From Micromonospora sp. PLK6-60 (GTDB taxonomy: Bacteria > Actinomycetota > Actinomycetes > Mycobacteriales > Micromonosporaceae): a DNA stretch of 64,000 bases. The stretch spans positions 372,001-436,000 of the forward strand of contig NZ_JAIOAA010000003.1 of assembly GCF_019890675.1 (NCBI RefSeq). Reading direction: 5' to 3'. Position 1 is the first letter of the stretch; each line of letters begins with the position of its first letter. This document shows, one piece after another, positions 55,047-63,747 of the stretch. Below the pieces are notes generated by a model. The model was not told the origin of the DNA. It ran no database searches and saw only the letters and a program-made list of their open reading frames with translations. Position numbers and translations under genes: made by a program.

Positions 55047-56227
55047 CCGGCCCCCACATACCCCAGCACCCGGTCGTACGCGGCCTGGTAGTCCCGGCGG
55101 GCGGCCGGCGCCGTGCCCGGGTCGGCGAGCGCCGCGGTCAGGTCGACCAGGCGCAGCCGGGGCGTGAGGTCGGTCCAGGTGGGCAGCGCCTCCATCCGGG
55201 TCACCCGCCAGCGGCCGGGCGCCACCTCGGTGAAGGTGGCCCGGGCCATCACCCCCTCCCGGTTGTCGGCGACCGGCTCGGCGTGCCGGGCCAACTGGTT
55301 GCCCATCCCGAAGACCACCCACTTGTCGCCGAACCGCTGGAACGGCTGCACCGCGTGGGCGTGGTGGCCCAGGATCAGGTCCACGTCGGGCGAGGCGATC
55401 AACTGCCGGGCCCAGTCGCGCTGGTCGGCGTCGGGCTGGTGCGCGTACTCCGTACCCCAGTGCAGGCTGAGCACGACGATGTCCGCGCCGGCGGCCCGCG
55501 CCCGGCGGGCGGCGGCCAGGATCTGCGGCGGGTCGATCAGGTTGGCCAGCCACTCCCGGCCGGCCGGGCGCTCCAGGCCGTTGAAGTTCAAGCTGTACGC
55601 CAGGTGCGCCACCCGCACCTCGCCGACCCGGTAGATCCGCGGGGTGGCCGCCTCGGCGGCGCTGCGCGCGCTCCCGGTGTGCCCGAGGCCGGCCGCGTCG
55701 AGCGCCCGGATCGTCCGGGTCACCCCGTCGGCGCCCTGGTCCAGGGTGTGGTTCGAGGCGGTCGAGCAGCCGTCGAAGCCCGCCGACCGCACCCCGTCGA
55801 GCACCTGCGGCGGCGCGTTGAACGACGGGTAGCCGGAGAACGGGCCCGCCGGTTCGGCCAGCGGGGTCTCCAGGTGACAGAGCGCCAGGTCGGCCCCGCG
55901 CACCACCGGCGCCACGCCCGCGAACATGGGGGCGAAGTCGAGCCCGCCGGCCGGGCCGGCGTCCCGGCGGGCCTGCTCGGTGACCGGAGGATGGACCAGT
56001 ACGTCACCGGCGGCGACCAGCCGCAGCGTCCGACGGGCCGGCGGTTCCGGTGCGACCGACCGGCCGGCGGTCGACTGGACCGGCGGCTCCGGTGCGGCAC
56101 CTGGCGGAGCGTGGTCAGCCGGGCGGAGCAGCTGCCACCCCGCCACCACGGCGAGCAGCAGGGCGAGGGCCGCCCCGACGGCGAGCAGCGCCCGGCGGGG
56201 CAGCACGGACACGAGCATCTGGCCCAC
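54998..56227 (-). CDS. CapA-family metallophosphatase-like lipo/membrane protein
   Basis: A 409-residue frame from GTG 56227; ATG 56218 is also likely. Residues ~10-33 are an N-terminal membrane anchor, followed by a Pro/Ala linker. The PGA_cap domain then shows LRLVAAGDVLVHPPV, LCHLETPLAEP, GFDGCSTASNHTLDQGADG, VVLSLHWGTEYAHQPDADQRDWARQLI and LILGHHAHAVQPFQRFGDKWVVFGMGNQLA. Related proteins take part in poly-gamma-glutamate capsule synthesis, but no capBC is near, so capsule synthesis should not be assumed. It overlaps the lactone oxidase 3' end by 49 bp (convergent). Confidence 0.88.
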   Translation of the reverse strand: MGQMLVSVLPRRALLAVGAALALLLAVVAGWQLLRPADHAPPGAAPEPPVQSTAGRSVAPEPPARRTLRLVAAGDVLVHPPVTEQARRDAGPAGGLDFAPMFAGVAPVVRGADLALCHLETPLAEPAGPFSGYPSFNAPPQVLDGVRSAGFDGCSTASNHTLDQGADGVTRTIRALDAAGLGHTGSARSAAEAATPRIYRVGEVRVAHLAYSLNFNGLERPAGREWLANLIDPPQILAAARRARAAGADIVVLSLHWGTEYAHQPDADQRDWARQLIASPDVDLILGHHAHAVQPFQRFGDKWVVFGMGNQLARHAEPVADNREGVMARATFTEVAPGRWRVTRMEALPTWTDLTPRLRLVDLTAALADPGTAPAARRDYQAAYDRVLGYVGAGQAVLPEGAPPSTRSR

Positions 56228-56340
56228 GTTAGGTGAGCGGTGGACCGCCGGTGGCCCTCGTTTCGGTTATTTCACCCGAAGGCGGGCGGTCGTCTTCACC
56301 GCTGTCGCGCAACGGCCACTCCACTCCCATCTCGCGGCGG

Positions 56341-56382
56341 TCGGCCTCGCGACGTCGGCCTCGCGACGTCGGCCTCGCGGCG
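56341..56382. repeat. 14-bp tandem repeat, 3 copies
   Basis: TCGGCCTCGCGACG at 56341, 56355 and (one change) 56369, in the 293-bp space between topA and the CapA-type gene. Confidence 0.85.
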
Positions 56383-56389
56383 GCGGGCT

Positions 56390-56512
56390 CAGCACGACGT
56401 GCCGCATTTCGCGGTCTCGGGGCGGCGGGACAGCACGACATGCCGCATAGCGCTGCCTCACGCCGGCAGGACAGCGCGACACGCCGCAACCCGCCGCCTC
56501 GCGGGGGCGGGA
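56390..56512. repeat. 41-bp tandem repeat, 3 copies, downstream of topA
   Basis: Units start at 56390, 56431 and 56472 with CAGCACGAC(G/A)TGCCGCA and end in GGCGGGA-like sequence. The third unit ends 8 bp before the topA stop. The 41-bp period equals that of the unrelated array at 45041-45193. Confidence 0.8.
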
Positions 56513-56520
56513 GAGCGGGC

Positions 56521-59385
56521 TCAGTCGGACTCGGTGGCGGCGGTGGCCTTGCGCGGGGCGGCCTTCTTGGCCGGGGTGGCCTTGGCGGTGGTCGCCTTCT
56601 TGGTCGCGGTGGACTTCGCGGCCGCGGTCTTCTTCGCCGCCGTCGCCTTCGTGGCCGTCTTCTTGGCGGCGGTCGTCTTCTTCGCCGCGGCCGTCTTCTT
56701 GGCCGGTGCCGCCTTCTTCGTGGCCTTCTTCTTCGGCGCCGGCCCCTTCGCCCGCTTCTCGGCGAGCATCTCCGAGGCCTGCGCCAGGGTCAGCTCCTCC
56801 GGGGTCTGCCCGCGCCGCAGCGAGGCGTTGAACTCCCCGTCGGTGACGTACGGGCCGAACCGCCCGTCCTTGATGACCAGCGGCTTCTCGGTCAGCGGGT
56901 CGGCGCCCATCTCGCGCAGCGGCGGCGCGGCGGCCCGGCGCTGGCGGGTCTTCGGTGCGGCCAGCAGGGCCAACGCCTCGTCCAGCGTGACGGTGAAGAG
57001 CTTCTCCTCGGACTCCAGCGACCTGGACTCCTCGCCCAGCTGCACATACGGGCCGTAGCGGCCGTTCTTGGCCACCACCTCGGCGCCGTCCGGGCCGACG
57101 CCGACCACCCGGGGCAGGCTGAGCAGCTTCAACGCCTGTTCGAGGGTGAGCTCGTCGGGCGACTGCGACTTCAGCAGCGACGACTTGCGCTCCCCGCTGG
57201 CCACGTACGGCCCGAACCGGCCGGACTTGAGCAGGATCGGCTCGCCGGTGGCCGGGTCGTCGCCGAGCTTGCGCTCGCCCCCGCCGCCGAGGAACAGCTC
57301 GTGCACCTTTTCCGGGGTCAGCTCGTCCGGCGCCAGGCCCTCGGGGATCGGCGCCCGGTCGCCCTGGCCGCCGCCCTCCTCGCCCTCACCCGACGGCGTG
57401 GGCTGCTCGCCGGGGAGCGCCCGCTGCAGGTACGGCCCGTACCGGCCGACCCGCACCACCACCTCGCGACCCTCGTCGTCGGTGTGCAGCGGGATCGAGT
57501 TGACGCTGCGCGCGTCGATCTCGCTCAGGTTCTCGGTCACCAGCTTCTTGAGCCCACCGGCGTGCGCGATCGCCTGGTCGCCGGTGCCGTTGGCGCTGCC
57601 GAAGTAGAACGAGGTGAGGAAGTCGACCGCCGCGTGGTCGCCGCCGGCGATCTCGTCCAGCTCGTTCTCCATGCTGGCGGTGAAGTCGTAGTCGATCAGG
57701 CGGGGGTAGTGCCGCTCCATCAGCCCGATCACCGCGAACGCCAGGAACGACGGGATCATCGCCTGGCCGCGCTTGAAGACGTACCCCCGGTCCTGGATGG
57801 TCTGCATGATCGACGCGTACGTCGACGGGCGGCCGATGCCCAGCTCCTCCAGCGCCTTGACCAGCGACGCCTCGGTGTAGCGCGACGGCGGCTGGGTGTG
57901 GTGCCCCTGCGCGGCCAGCTCGTCGGCGGTCAGCGGCTGGTCCTTGACCAGGGTGGGCAGCCGCCGCTCGGCGTCCTCGGCCTCGGCGTTCTCGTCGTCG
58001 CTGGACTCGACGTACGCCCGCAGGAAGCCCGGGTCGGTGATGGTCTTGCCGGTGGCGCCGAAGTCGGCCTCCTCCTGGGCGGTGGAGACCGCCCGGATGC
58101 GCACCGAGACGCTGGACCCGACCGCGTCGGTCATCTGCGAGGCGATGGTCCGCCGCCAGATCAGCTCGTAGAGCCTGTATTCCTCGCCGGAGAGCTCCTT
58201 GGCCACGTCGCCCGGGGTGCGGAAGTTGTCCCCCGCCGGGCGGATCGCCTCGTGCGCCTCCTGCGCGTTCTTCACCTTGCCGGTGTACCGGCGCGGCTCC
58301 GGCGGCACGCTGCGCTCGCCGTACAGCTCGACGATCTGCCGGCGGGCCGCCGCGATGGCGGTCTCCGACAGGTTCACCGAGTCGGTACGCATATAGGTGA
58401 TGTAGCCGTTCTCGTACAGCCGCTGCGCGGTGCGCATCGTCTGCTGCGACGAGAAGCGCAGCTTGCGGGCCGCCTCCTGCTGGAGGGTGGAGGTGATGAA
58501 CGGCGCGTACGGGCGGCGACGGTAGGGCTTCTCCTCGACCCGGGTGACCGTGAACGGCCGGTCCGCCAGGCGGGCGGCGAGGCCCCGGGCCCCGCCCTCG
58601 TCGAGGTGCACCACACCGGCGCCGGGCTTCACCCGGCCGGTGGTCGGCTCGAAGTCCTTGCCGGTGGCGATCCGGTCGCCGTTCAGCGCGACCAGGGTGG
58701 CGTTGAAGGTGCGCGGGCCCTCGCCCGCGTTCGCCACCGCCAGGGTGGCCAGGATGTCCCAGTATTCGGCGGTGCGGAAGGCCATCCGCTGGCGCTCCCG
58801 CTCGACCACGATCCGGGTCGCCACGGACTGCACCCGGCCCGCCGAGAGCCTCGGCATGACCTTCTTCCACAGCACCGGGGAGACCTCGTAGCCGTACAGC
58901 CGGTCCAGGATGCGCCGGGCCTCCTGCGCGTCGACCAGGTCCCGGTCGATCTCGCGCGGGTTGGCCACCGCGGCCTGGATGGCCGGCTTGGTGATCTCGT
59001 GGAAGACCATCCGCTTGACCGGCACCTTGGGCTTGAGCGTCTCGACCAGGTGCCAGGCGATGGCCTCGCCCTCGCGGTCCTCGTCCGTCGCCAGGAAGAT
59101 CTCGTCGACCTCCTTGGCCAGCTTCACCAGCTTGCTGATCTGCTGGCGGCGGTCGGCGGAGACCACGTAGAGGGCGTGGAAGCCGTTGTCGACGTCCACC
59201 CCGAGCCGGGCCCACGGCTCGCCCTTGTACTTGGCCGGCACGTCGGCGGCGTTGCGTGGGAGGTCCCGGACGTGGCCGAAGCTGGCCTCCACGACGTACC
59301 CCGGGCCGAGATAGCCCGAGATCGTCTTGGCCTTCGCCGGTGACTCGACGATGACCAGACGGGTGGTTGCAGCTTTGCTCGGCAC
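56521..59385 (-). CDS. topA: DNA topoisomerase I
   Basis: A 954-residue type IA topoisomerase. GTG 59385 with GGAGAGAGAC upstream is preferred to GTG 59403. It has the TOPRIM domain LVIVESPAKAKTISGYLG and TDEDREGEAIAWHL (101-114), SAGRVQSVATRIVVERE, the active tyrosine Y331 in ENGYITYMRTDSVNLS, and FKRGQAMIPSFLAFAVIGLMERH. Residues 600-860 hold repeated topoisomerase C-terminal modules with GRYGPYLQRA / GRFGPYVASG / GRYGPYVQLG / GRFGPYVTDG and no zinc cysteines, the actinobacterial type. The last ~75 residues are a Lys/Ala tail (KKTAAAKKTT) for DNA binding. It relaxes negative supercoils. Confidence 0.96.
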   Translation of the reverse strand: MPSKAATTRLVIVESPAKAKTISGYLGPGYVVEASFGHVRDLPRNAADVPAKYKGEPWARLGVDVDNGFHALYVVSADRRQQISKLVKLAKEVDEIFLATDEDREGEAIAWHLVETLKPKVPVKRMVFHEITKPAIQAAVANPREIDRDLVDAQEARRILDRLYGYEVSPVLWKKVMPRLSAGRVQSVATRIVVERERQRMAFRTAEYWDILATLAVANAGEGPRTFNATLVALNGDRIATGKDFEPTTGRVKPGAGVVHLDEGGARGLAARLADRPFTVTRVEEKPYRRRPYAPFITSTLQQEAARKLRFSSQQTMRTAQRLYENGYITYMRTDSVNLSETAIAAARRQIVELYGERSVPPEPRRYTGKVKNAQEAHEAIRPAGDNFRTPGDVAKELSGEEYRLYELIWRRTIASQMTDAVGSSVSVRIRAVSTAQEEADFGATGKTITDPGFLRAYVESSDDENAEAEDAERRLPTLVKDQPLTADELAAQGHHTQPPSRYTEASLVKALEELGIGRPSTYASIMQTIQDRGYVFKRGQAMIPSFLAFAVIGLMERHYPRLIDYDFTASMENELDEIAGGDHAAVDFLTSFYFGSANGTGDQAIAHAGGLKKLVTENLSEIDARSVNSIPLHTDDEGREVVVRVGRYGPYLQRALPGEQPTPSGEGEEGGGQGDRAPIPEGLAPDELTPEKVHELFLGGGGERKLGDDPATGEPILLKSGRFGPYVASGERKSSLLKSQSPDELTLEQALKLLSLPRVVGVGPDGAEVVAKNGRYGPYVQLGEESRSLESEEKLFTVTLDEALALLAAPKTRQRRAAAPPLREMGADPLTEKPLVIKDGRFGPYVTDGEFNASLRRGQTPEELTLAQASEMLAEKRAKGPAPKKKATKKAAPAKKTAAAKKTTAAKKTATKATAAKKTAAAKSTATKKATTAKATPAKKAAPRKATAATESD

Positions 59386-59743
59386 GTCTCTCTCCGACCT
59401 CACTCCTACTCAATGCCCGTTTCGGGCCGCGTTGCACCGGCAGACCACCGCCGATGGTGGATGTCCAACGTAACGCGCCGTCCGGTTTCCGGTTGTCACG
59501 GGCGGCGAACGTCCGGTGCGGCGCCCCACGGGCCGGCCGCGCCGGCGGTTGTGCCGGACGGCGCCACCGTACACCGTGGGTAGGCCGGACAGTGGTGACT
59601 GTGACGACGCCGCACCGTCGGTGGGGGGCAGATCAGGCCGTTTTCCGGCCGGGACCACCGCGCCAGCTGTCCATGATCGGACACCTGGCCGGCACCGGTT
59701 GCCGCGATCACGGGCGATCCGCGCTGGACGTATCGGACCGCGG
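59386..59743. other. topA upstream region with an imperfect palindrome
   Basis: 358 bp without a gene. It should contain the topA promoter. TGTCC-ATGATC-GGACA lies at 59668-59683 inside a longer imperfect inverted repeat (CCAGC...CCTGG, 59663-59688), close to the end of the next gene; it could be an operator or a weak terminator. Confidence 0.45.
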
Positions 59744-60385
59744 TCACCGGCCGGCGGGCGGGCGCGCCGGCCAGTCGGCCGGGGGCGCGGCGGTCGGCCG
59801 GTCGCCCACCAGCTCCGCCAGCCGGGCGAGCCGCCGCCGGCCGGAGATCCGGTACGCCGGGCCGCCCGCGTCGGCGTCCAGCAGCGCCCCGGCCAGGCCG
59901 ACCGCGGCCAGCGCCCGCCGCACCGGCGGCCAGCACTCCTCGTCGACCGGGCCGAGCCGGAGCAGGAAGCCCGACGGGTCGGCCCGGCCGGCCGCGGCGA
60001 GCCAGATCCGCAGCCGGCGGCCGTTGAGGTGGAAGCCCGCCGGTGGCCGCTTCACCCCGCCGCGCGTCCAGGCCAGCGCCAGCGGCGCCAGCGTGCTCGC
60101 GTACGCGGTGCGCACGATGTGCCGCCGCTGCCCGGTCTCCTCCGCGCCGGCCGTCTCCCAGGTCGCCGACAGCCCTCGCGCGGCCAGCTCCGCCACCAGC
60201 ACGTGCACCCGCCAGCCCGCGTCCACCGCCACCGACAGCCGCGCCGTGCCGCCCATCCGGACCACCTCCCCCGGCCCGGCGAGCAGGCCGGCCAGGTCGG
60301 CGACGGACGGATCGGCGGCCTCGGTGCCGAACAGCGACAGCTGGCGGCCCGGGTCGGGGGGCGAGTCGGGTGGGGTCAGCGACAC
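59744..60385 (-). CDS. Conserved actinobacterial protein of unknown function
   Basis: A 213-residue protein. GTG 60385 overlaps the end of the lipoprotein gene by 10 bp. Features: DPGRQLSLFG near the start, LAGLLAGPGEVVRMGGTARLSVAVDAGWRVHVLVAELAARGLSATWE, then WTRGGVKRPPAGFHLNGRRLRIWLAAAGR and a helical end ISGRRRLARLAELVG. No domain is recognised and there is no membrane span. The basic middle part could touch nucleic acid. It is translationally coupled to the lipoprotein but their functional link is unknown. Confidence 0.7.
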   Translation of the reverse strand: MSLTPPDSPPDPGRQLSLFGTEAADPSVADLAGLLAGPGEVVRMGGTARLSVAVDAGWRVHVLVAELAARGLSATWETAGAEETGQRRHIVRTAYASTLAPLALAWTRGGVKRPPAGFHLNGRRLRIWLAAAGRADPSGFLLRLGPVDEECWPPVRRALAAVGLAGALLDADAGGPAYRISGRRRLARLAELVGDRPTAAPPADWPARPPAGR

Positions 60386-60918
60386 TCCGGAACCTCGTCG
60401 AAGGCGGCCTTGAGCTCTTTGGATCGGAGCCGGCTGGTGTCCAGCGCGCTCGCGTCGTACTCCTTGCTCAGGTTCTCCACCGCGGCCTGCACCCCGTCGT
60501 AGAAGGCAGCGGGCCGGGTGGTGTCCAGGCCGCGGACGGTGTCGCGGGCCCGGCCGTACGCGTCCCGCATCCGGGTCAGCGAGGCCCGGAAGCCGGCGGA
60601 GATCTCCTCGCCGCCGGGGATCTCCGGGACGCCGGCCTCCACCACCTGCCGGCGGGCGTCCTCGCTCGCCTGGTGGGCACCGTCGAAGAGCCGGACCAGG
60701 TTCTCCCGGGCCTGCGCCGGGGTGGTCTGCGCGGTCATCTGCTGCTGGGTCCCACTGGTCAGCTTGCTGATCTCCGCCCGCCACGGGGCGAGCGCCTGGC
60801 AGACCGACGCGGCCCAGGCCCGGGGGCTGGGCCCACCTCCGCAGGCGCCGACCGTGAGCAGGAGCGTGGCCAGGACCACCGTGAGCTTCCCGGCGGCAGA
60901 CGCCCGGCACGTACGCAT
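60376..60918 (-). CDS. Lipoprotein of unknown function
   Basis: A 180-residue protein from ATG 60918. The signal peptide ends in a lipobox LTVGAC, followed by GGGPSP, so Cys25 is lipidated and the protein sits on the outer face of the membrane. The mature part is helical (WAASVCQALAPWRAEISKLTSGTQQQM, ARENLVRLFDGAHQASEDARRQVV, DAYGRARDTVRGLD) with two further Cys (VCQ and the terminal PEC), which may pair. It is an actinobacterial helical lipoprotein of no known role. It overlaps the downstream gene by 10 bp. Confidence 0.82.
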   Translation of the reverse strand: MRTCRASAAGKLTVVLATLLLTVGACGGGPSPRAWAASVCQALAPWRAEISKLTSGTQQQMTAQTTPAQARENLVRLFDGAHQASEDARRQVVEAGVPEIPGGEEISAGFRASLTRMRDAYGRARDTVRGLDTTRPAAFYDGVQAAVENLSKEYDASALDTSRLRSKELKAAFDEVPECR

Positions 60919-61038
60919 GCGTTGCAGCGTACGGCCTGACGGGGGAACCGCCACCGGTCAGGTTTGCCGGGTCCGGGCCGGACGGCACGGTTCCCGGCCG
61001 GCGGGCGCCGACCGGGAACCGTGACCGTCGTACGGGAC

Positions 61039-63402
61039 TCAGGCGTTGATCGTCTCCGGCCGCTGATCCGGGGTGTCCACCCCGGAGTCGGAGTCGCTCA
61101 TCGCCACGCCCTTGCGCTTGCTGAACACCACCGCCGCGACGATGATCAGCGTGGCCACCACGGCGACCGCCACCCGCAGCGGGGTGTTCGCGTCGTCGCC
61201 GACGTTCCACGCCACCACGGCGGGCGCGATCAGCAGCGAGACCAGGTTCATCACCTTGATCAGCGGGTTGATCGCCGGGCCGGCGGTGTCCTTGAACGGG
61301 TCGCCGACGGTGTCGCCGATGACCGTGGCGGCGTGCGCGTCGGAGCCCTTGCCGCCGTACGCGCCGTCCTCCACCAGCTTCTTGCCGTTGTCCCAGGCGC
61401 CACCGGAGTTGGCCAGGAACACCGCCATCAGCGTGCCCGCGCCGATCGCGCCGGCCAGGTACGCCGCCAGCGCGCCGGGACCGAGGCCGAAGCCGACCGC
61501 GATCGGGGCGAGGATGGCGAGCAGACCGGGGGTCATCAGCTCGCGCTGCGCGTCCCGGGTGCAGATGTCGACGACCTTGCCGTACTCCGGGCGCTGGGTG
61601 CCGTCCATGATGCCGGGCAGCTCGCGGAACTGCCGGCGGACCTCCATCACCACGGCGCCGGCCGAGCGGGAGACCGCGTTGATGGCCAGGCCGGAGAAGA
61701 GGAACACCACCGCCGCGCCGATGATCAGGCCGACCAGGTTGCGCGGGTTCGCCACGTTGAGGAAGTTGATGATCTCGTTGCCGACCGCCGGGTCGGTGAC
61801 GTCCAGCCCGCGGGCGCCGGCGACCGCCGACTGGAGCGTGTCGGTGTACGAGCCGAACAGCGCGGTCGCGGCCAGCACCGCGGTGGCGATCGCGATGCCC
61901 TTGGTGATCGCCTTGGTGGTGTTGCCGACCGCGTCCAGCTCGGTCAGCGTGCGCGCGCCGTGCTCGTCGATGTCGCCGGACATCTCCGCCACGCCCTGGG
62001 CGTTGTCGGAGATCGGGCCGAAGGTGTCCATCGCCACGATCACGCCGACCGTGGTGAGCAGGCCGGTGCCGGCCAGCGCCACCGCGAACAGGGAGAGCGT
62101 GATCGAGCTGCCGCCGAGCAGGAACGCGCCGAACACGCCGGCGCCGATCAGCAGCGCCGAGTAGACCGCCGACTCCAGGCCGACGCTGATGCCGGCGAGG
62201 ATGACGGTGGCCGCGCCGGTCTGCGAGCTCTTGCCGATGTCCTGCACCGGACGCTTGTTGGTCTCGGTGAAGTAGCCGGTCAGCGCCTGGATCGCGGCGG
62301 CCAGCACGATGCCGATCACGACCGCGCCGATGGCTACCAGCCGCGGGTCGCGGTCGATGCCGGTCAGCCCGCCCTCCAGCTCGTCGAAGGTCGCCGGCAG
62401 GTACGCGAAGGCGGCGATCGCCACCAGCACCGCGGCGATCAGCGCGGAGAGGTAGAAGGCCCGGTTGATCGCGGTCAGGCCGTTGCGGTCGCTGGTGCGC
62501 AGCCGGGTGATGAAGACGCCGACGATCGCGACCAGCACCCCGATGGTGGAGATGATCAGCGGGAAGACCAGGCCGGTCTCGCCGAACGCGGCCCGGCCGA
62601 GGATCAGCGCGGCGACCAGCGTGACCGCGTACGACTCGAAGAGGTCGGCGGCCATGCCGGCGCAGTCGCCGACGTTGTCGCCGACGTTGTCGGCGATGGT
62701 GGCGGCGTTGCGCGGGTCGTCCTCGGGGATGCCCTGCTCGACCTTGCCGACCAGGTCGGCGCCGACGTCGGCGGCCTTGGTGAAGATGCCGCCGCCGACC
62801 CGCATGAACATGGCGAGCAGCGCGGCGCCGAAGCCGAAGCCCTCCAGCACCGTCGGCGCGTCGCCCTTGAAGAGCAGCACGACCAGCGCGGCGCCGAACA
62901 GGCCGAGGCCGACGGTGAGGAAGCCGACCACGCCGCCGGTGCGGAACGCGATCTTCATGGCGCCCTCACGGCCACCTTCGCGCTCCCGGGCCGCCGCGGC
63001 GACCCGCAGGTTGGCGCGGGTGGCCAGCCACATGCCGGCACCACCGATGAACGCGCTGAACAGGGCGCCCACCACGAAGAAGGCCGACCGGCCGATCTTC
63101 ACCGCGATCTCGCTGCCGTCGGTGTCGTGCACCGGCAGCAGGAAGAGCAGTACGACGGCGACGACGACGAAGATCGCCAGCGTCCTGAACTGGCGGAGCA
63201 GGTAGGCCGAGGCGCCCTCCTGGACGGCCCCGGAGATCTCCTGCATGTTGGTGGTGCCCTTGCCGGCTGCCAGTACCGCCCTGGTGAGGGCGGCGGCGAA
63301 GACGAGTGCCACCAGCGCGATGACCGCGGCGATGACGACGTACGTCACGTTGGCTCCGGTAAGGGACAGCCCGCCGCCGTCGGCGGCCAAGGTCCCGGAC
63401 AT
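61039..63402 (-). CDS. hppA: Membrane proton-translocating pyrophosphatase (K+-independent)
   Basis: A 787-residue protein; ATG 63402 follows AGGAGGA. About 16 membrane spans. Core motifs are GGGIFTKAADVGADLVGKVEQGIPEDDPRNAATIADNVGDNVGDCAGMAADLFESY, the FGPISDNAQGVAEMSG loop, and GGAWDNGKKLVEDG, DTVGDPFKDTAGPAINPLIKV near the end. The key residue is Lys in AVGNTTKAITKG; K+-dependent enzymes have Ala there, so this is the K+-independent H+ pump. It couples PPi hydrolysis to proton export, saving energy from biosynthetic pyrophosphate. It is monocistronic, with a 344-bp upstream region. Confidence 0.95.
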   Translation of the reverse strand: MSGTLAADGGGLSLTGANVTYVVIAAVIALVALVFAAALTRAVLAAGKGTTNMQEISGAVQEGASAYLLRQFRTLAIFVVVAVVLLFLLPVHDTDGSEIAVKIGRSAFFVVGALFSAFIGGAGMWLATRANLRVAAAAREREGGREGAMKIAFRTGGVVGFLTVGLGLFGAALVVLLFKGDAPTVLEGFGFGAALLAMFMRVGGGIFTKAADVGADLVGKVEQGIPEDDPRNAATIADNVGDNVGDCAGMAADLFESYAVTLVAALILGRAAFGETGLVFPLIISTIGVLVAIVGVFITRLRTSDRNGLTAINRAFYLSALIAAVLVAIAAFAYLPATFDELEGGLTGIDRDPRLVAIGAVVIGIVLAAAIQALTGYFTETNKRPVQDIGKSSQTGAATVILAGISVGLESAVYSALLIGAGVFGAFLLGGSSITLSLFAVALAGTGLLTTVGVIVAMDTFGPISDNAQGVAEMSGDIDEHGARTLTELDAVGNTTKAITKGIAIATAVLAATALFGSYTDTLQSAVAGARGLDVTDPAVGNEIINFLNVANPRNLVGLIIGAAVVFLFSGLAINAVSRSAGAVVMEVRRQFRELPGIMDGTQRPEYGKVVDICTRDAQRELMTPGLLAILAPIAVGFGLGPGALAAYLAGAIGAGTLMAVFLANSGGAWDNGKKLVEDGAYGGKGSDAHAATVIGDTVGDPFKDTAGPAINPLIKVMNLVSLLIAPAVVAWNVGDDANTPLRVAVAVVATLIIVAAVVFSKRKGVAMSDSDSGVDTPDQRPETINA

Positions 63403-63747
63403 CTGTGTCCTCCTGTAACCGAACACTCGCGTCGATCCGTGGAGACGCACGGGCCGACGCCTTGGATGTGGACTCGCAAGCGCGCGCCAACCCACCCCGG
63501 CGGACCAGCGATGAACACCCGTTCCCGCTGGCTGCGGGAACGGATCACTTGCTGACAACCCGGGTACTGTAGCCCTCCGCAGTGTTGGAGGTCACACCGA
63601 GGTGGCACCGTGTCCCGATGATCTTCATCGCTGTGTTATGAGGAGTTATCTGATATAGAAGGCGGCCAGCACGACGAGGCCGCGCCCCGGTTGCGGGACA
63701 CGGCCTCGTGGCGCGCCGGCGTCGGCCGGCGGTGGTTGCGGGGTGGG
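63403..63747. other. Upstream region of hppA and end of the next gene
   Basis: 345 bp without a gene. It contains the hppA leader (GAGTGTTCGGTTACAGGAGG on the minus strand), an A/T-rich patch TTATCTGATATAGAAG near 63645-63660 that may be a promoter, and a hairpin at 63674-63709. Confidence 0.5.
63674..63709 (-). terminator. Hairpin after the anti-sigma-type gene
   Basis: Stem ACGAGGCCG / CGGCCTCGT (9 bp perfect) with a GC-rich inner loop, 39 bp beyond the stop at 63748. Confidence 0.6.

Noticed and set aside
54998..56227. Poly-gamma-glutamate capsule locus
   Set aside because: Only the CapA-type domain is present; no capB, capC or capD neighbours. CapA-like proteins are common orphans in actinomycetes.
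56233..59343. A 1036-codon plus-strand protein
   Set aside because: It is the mirror frame of topA, rich in Arg/Gly/Leu with no domain; topA is certain.
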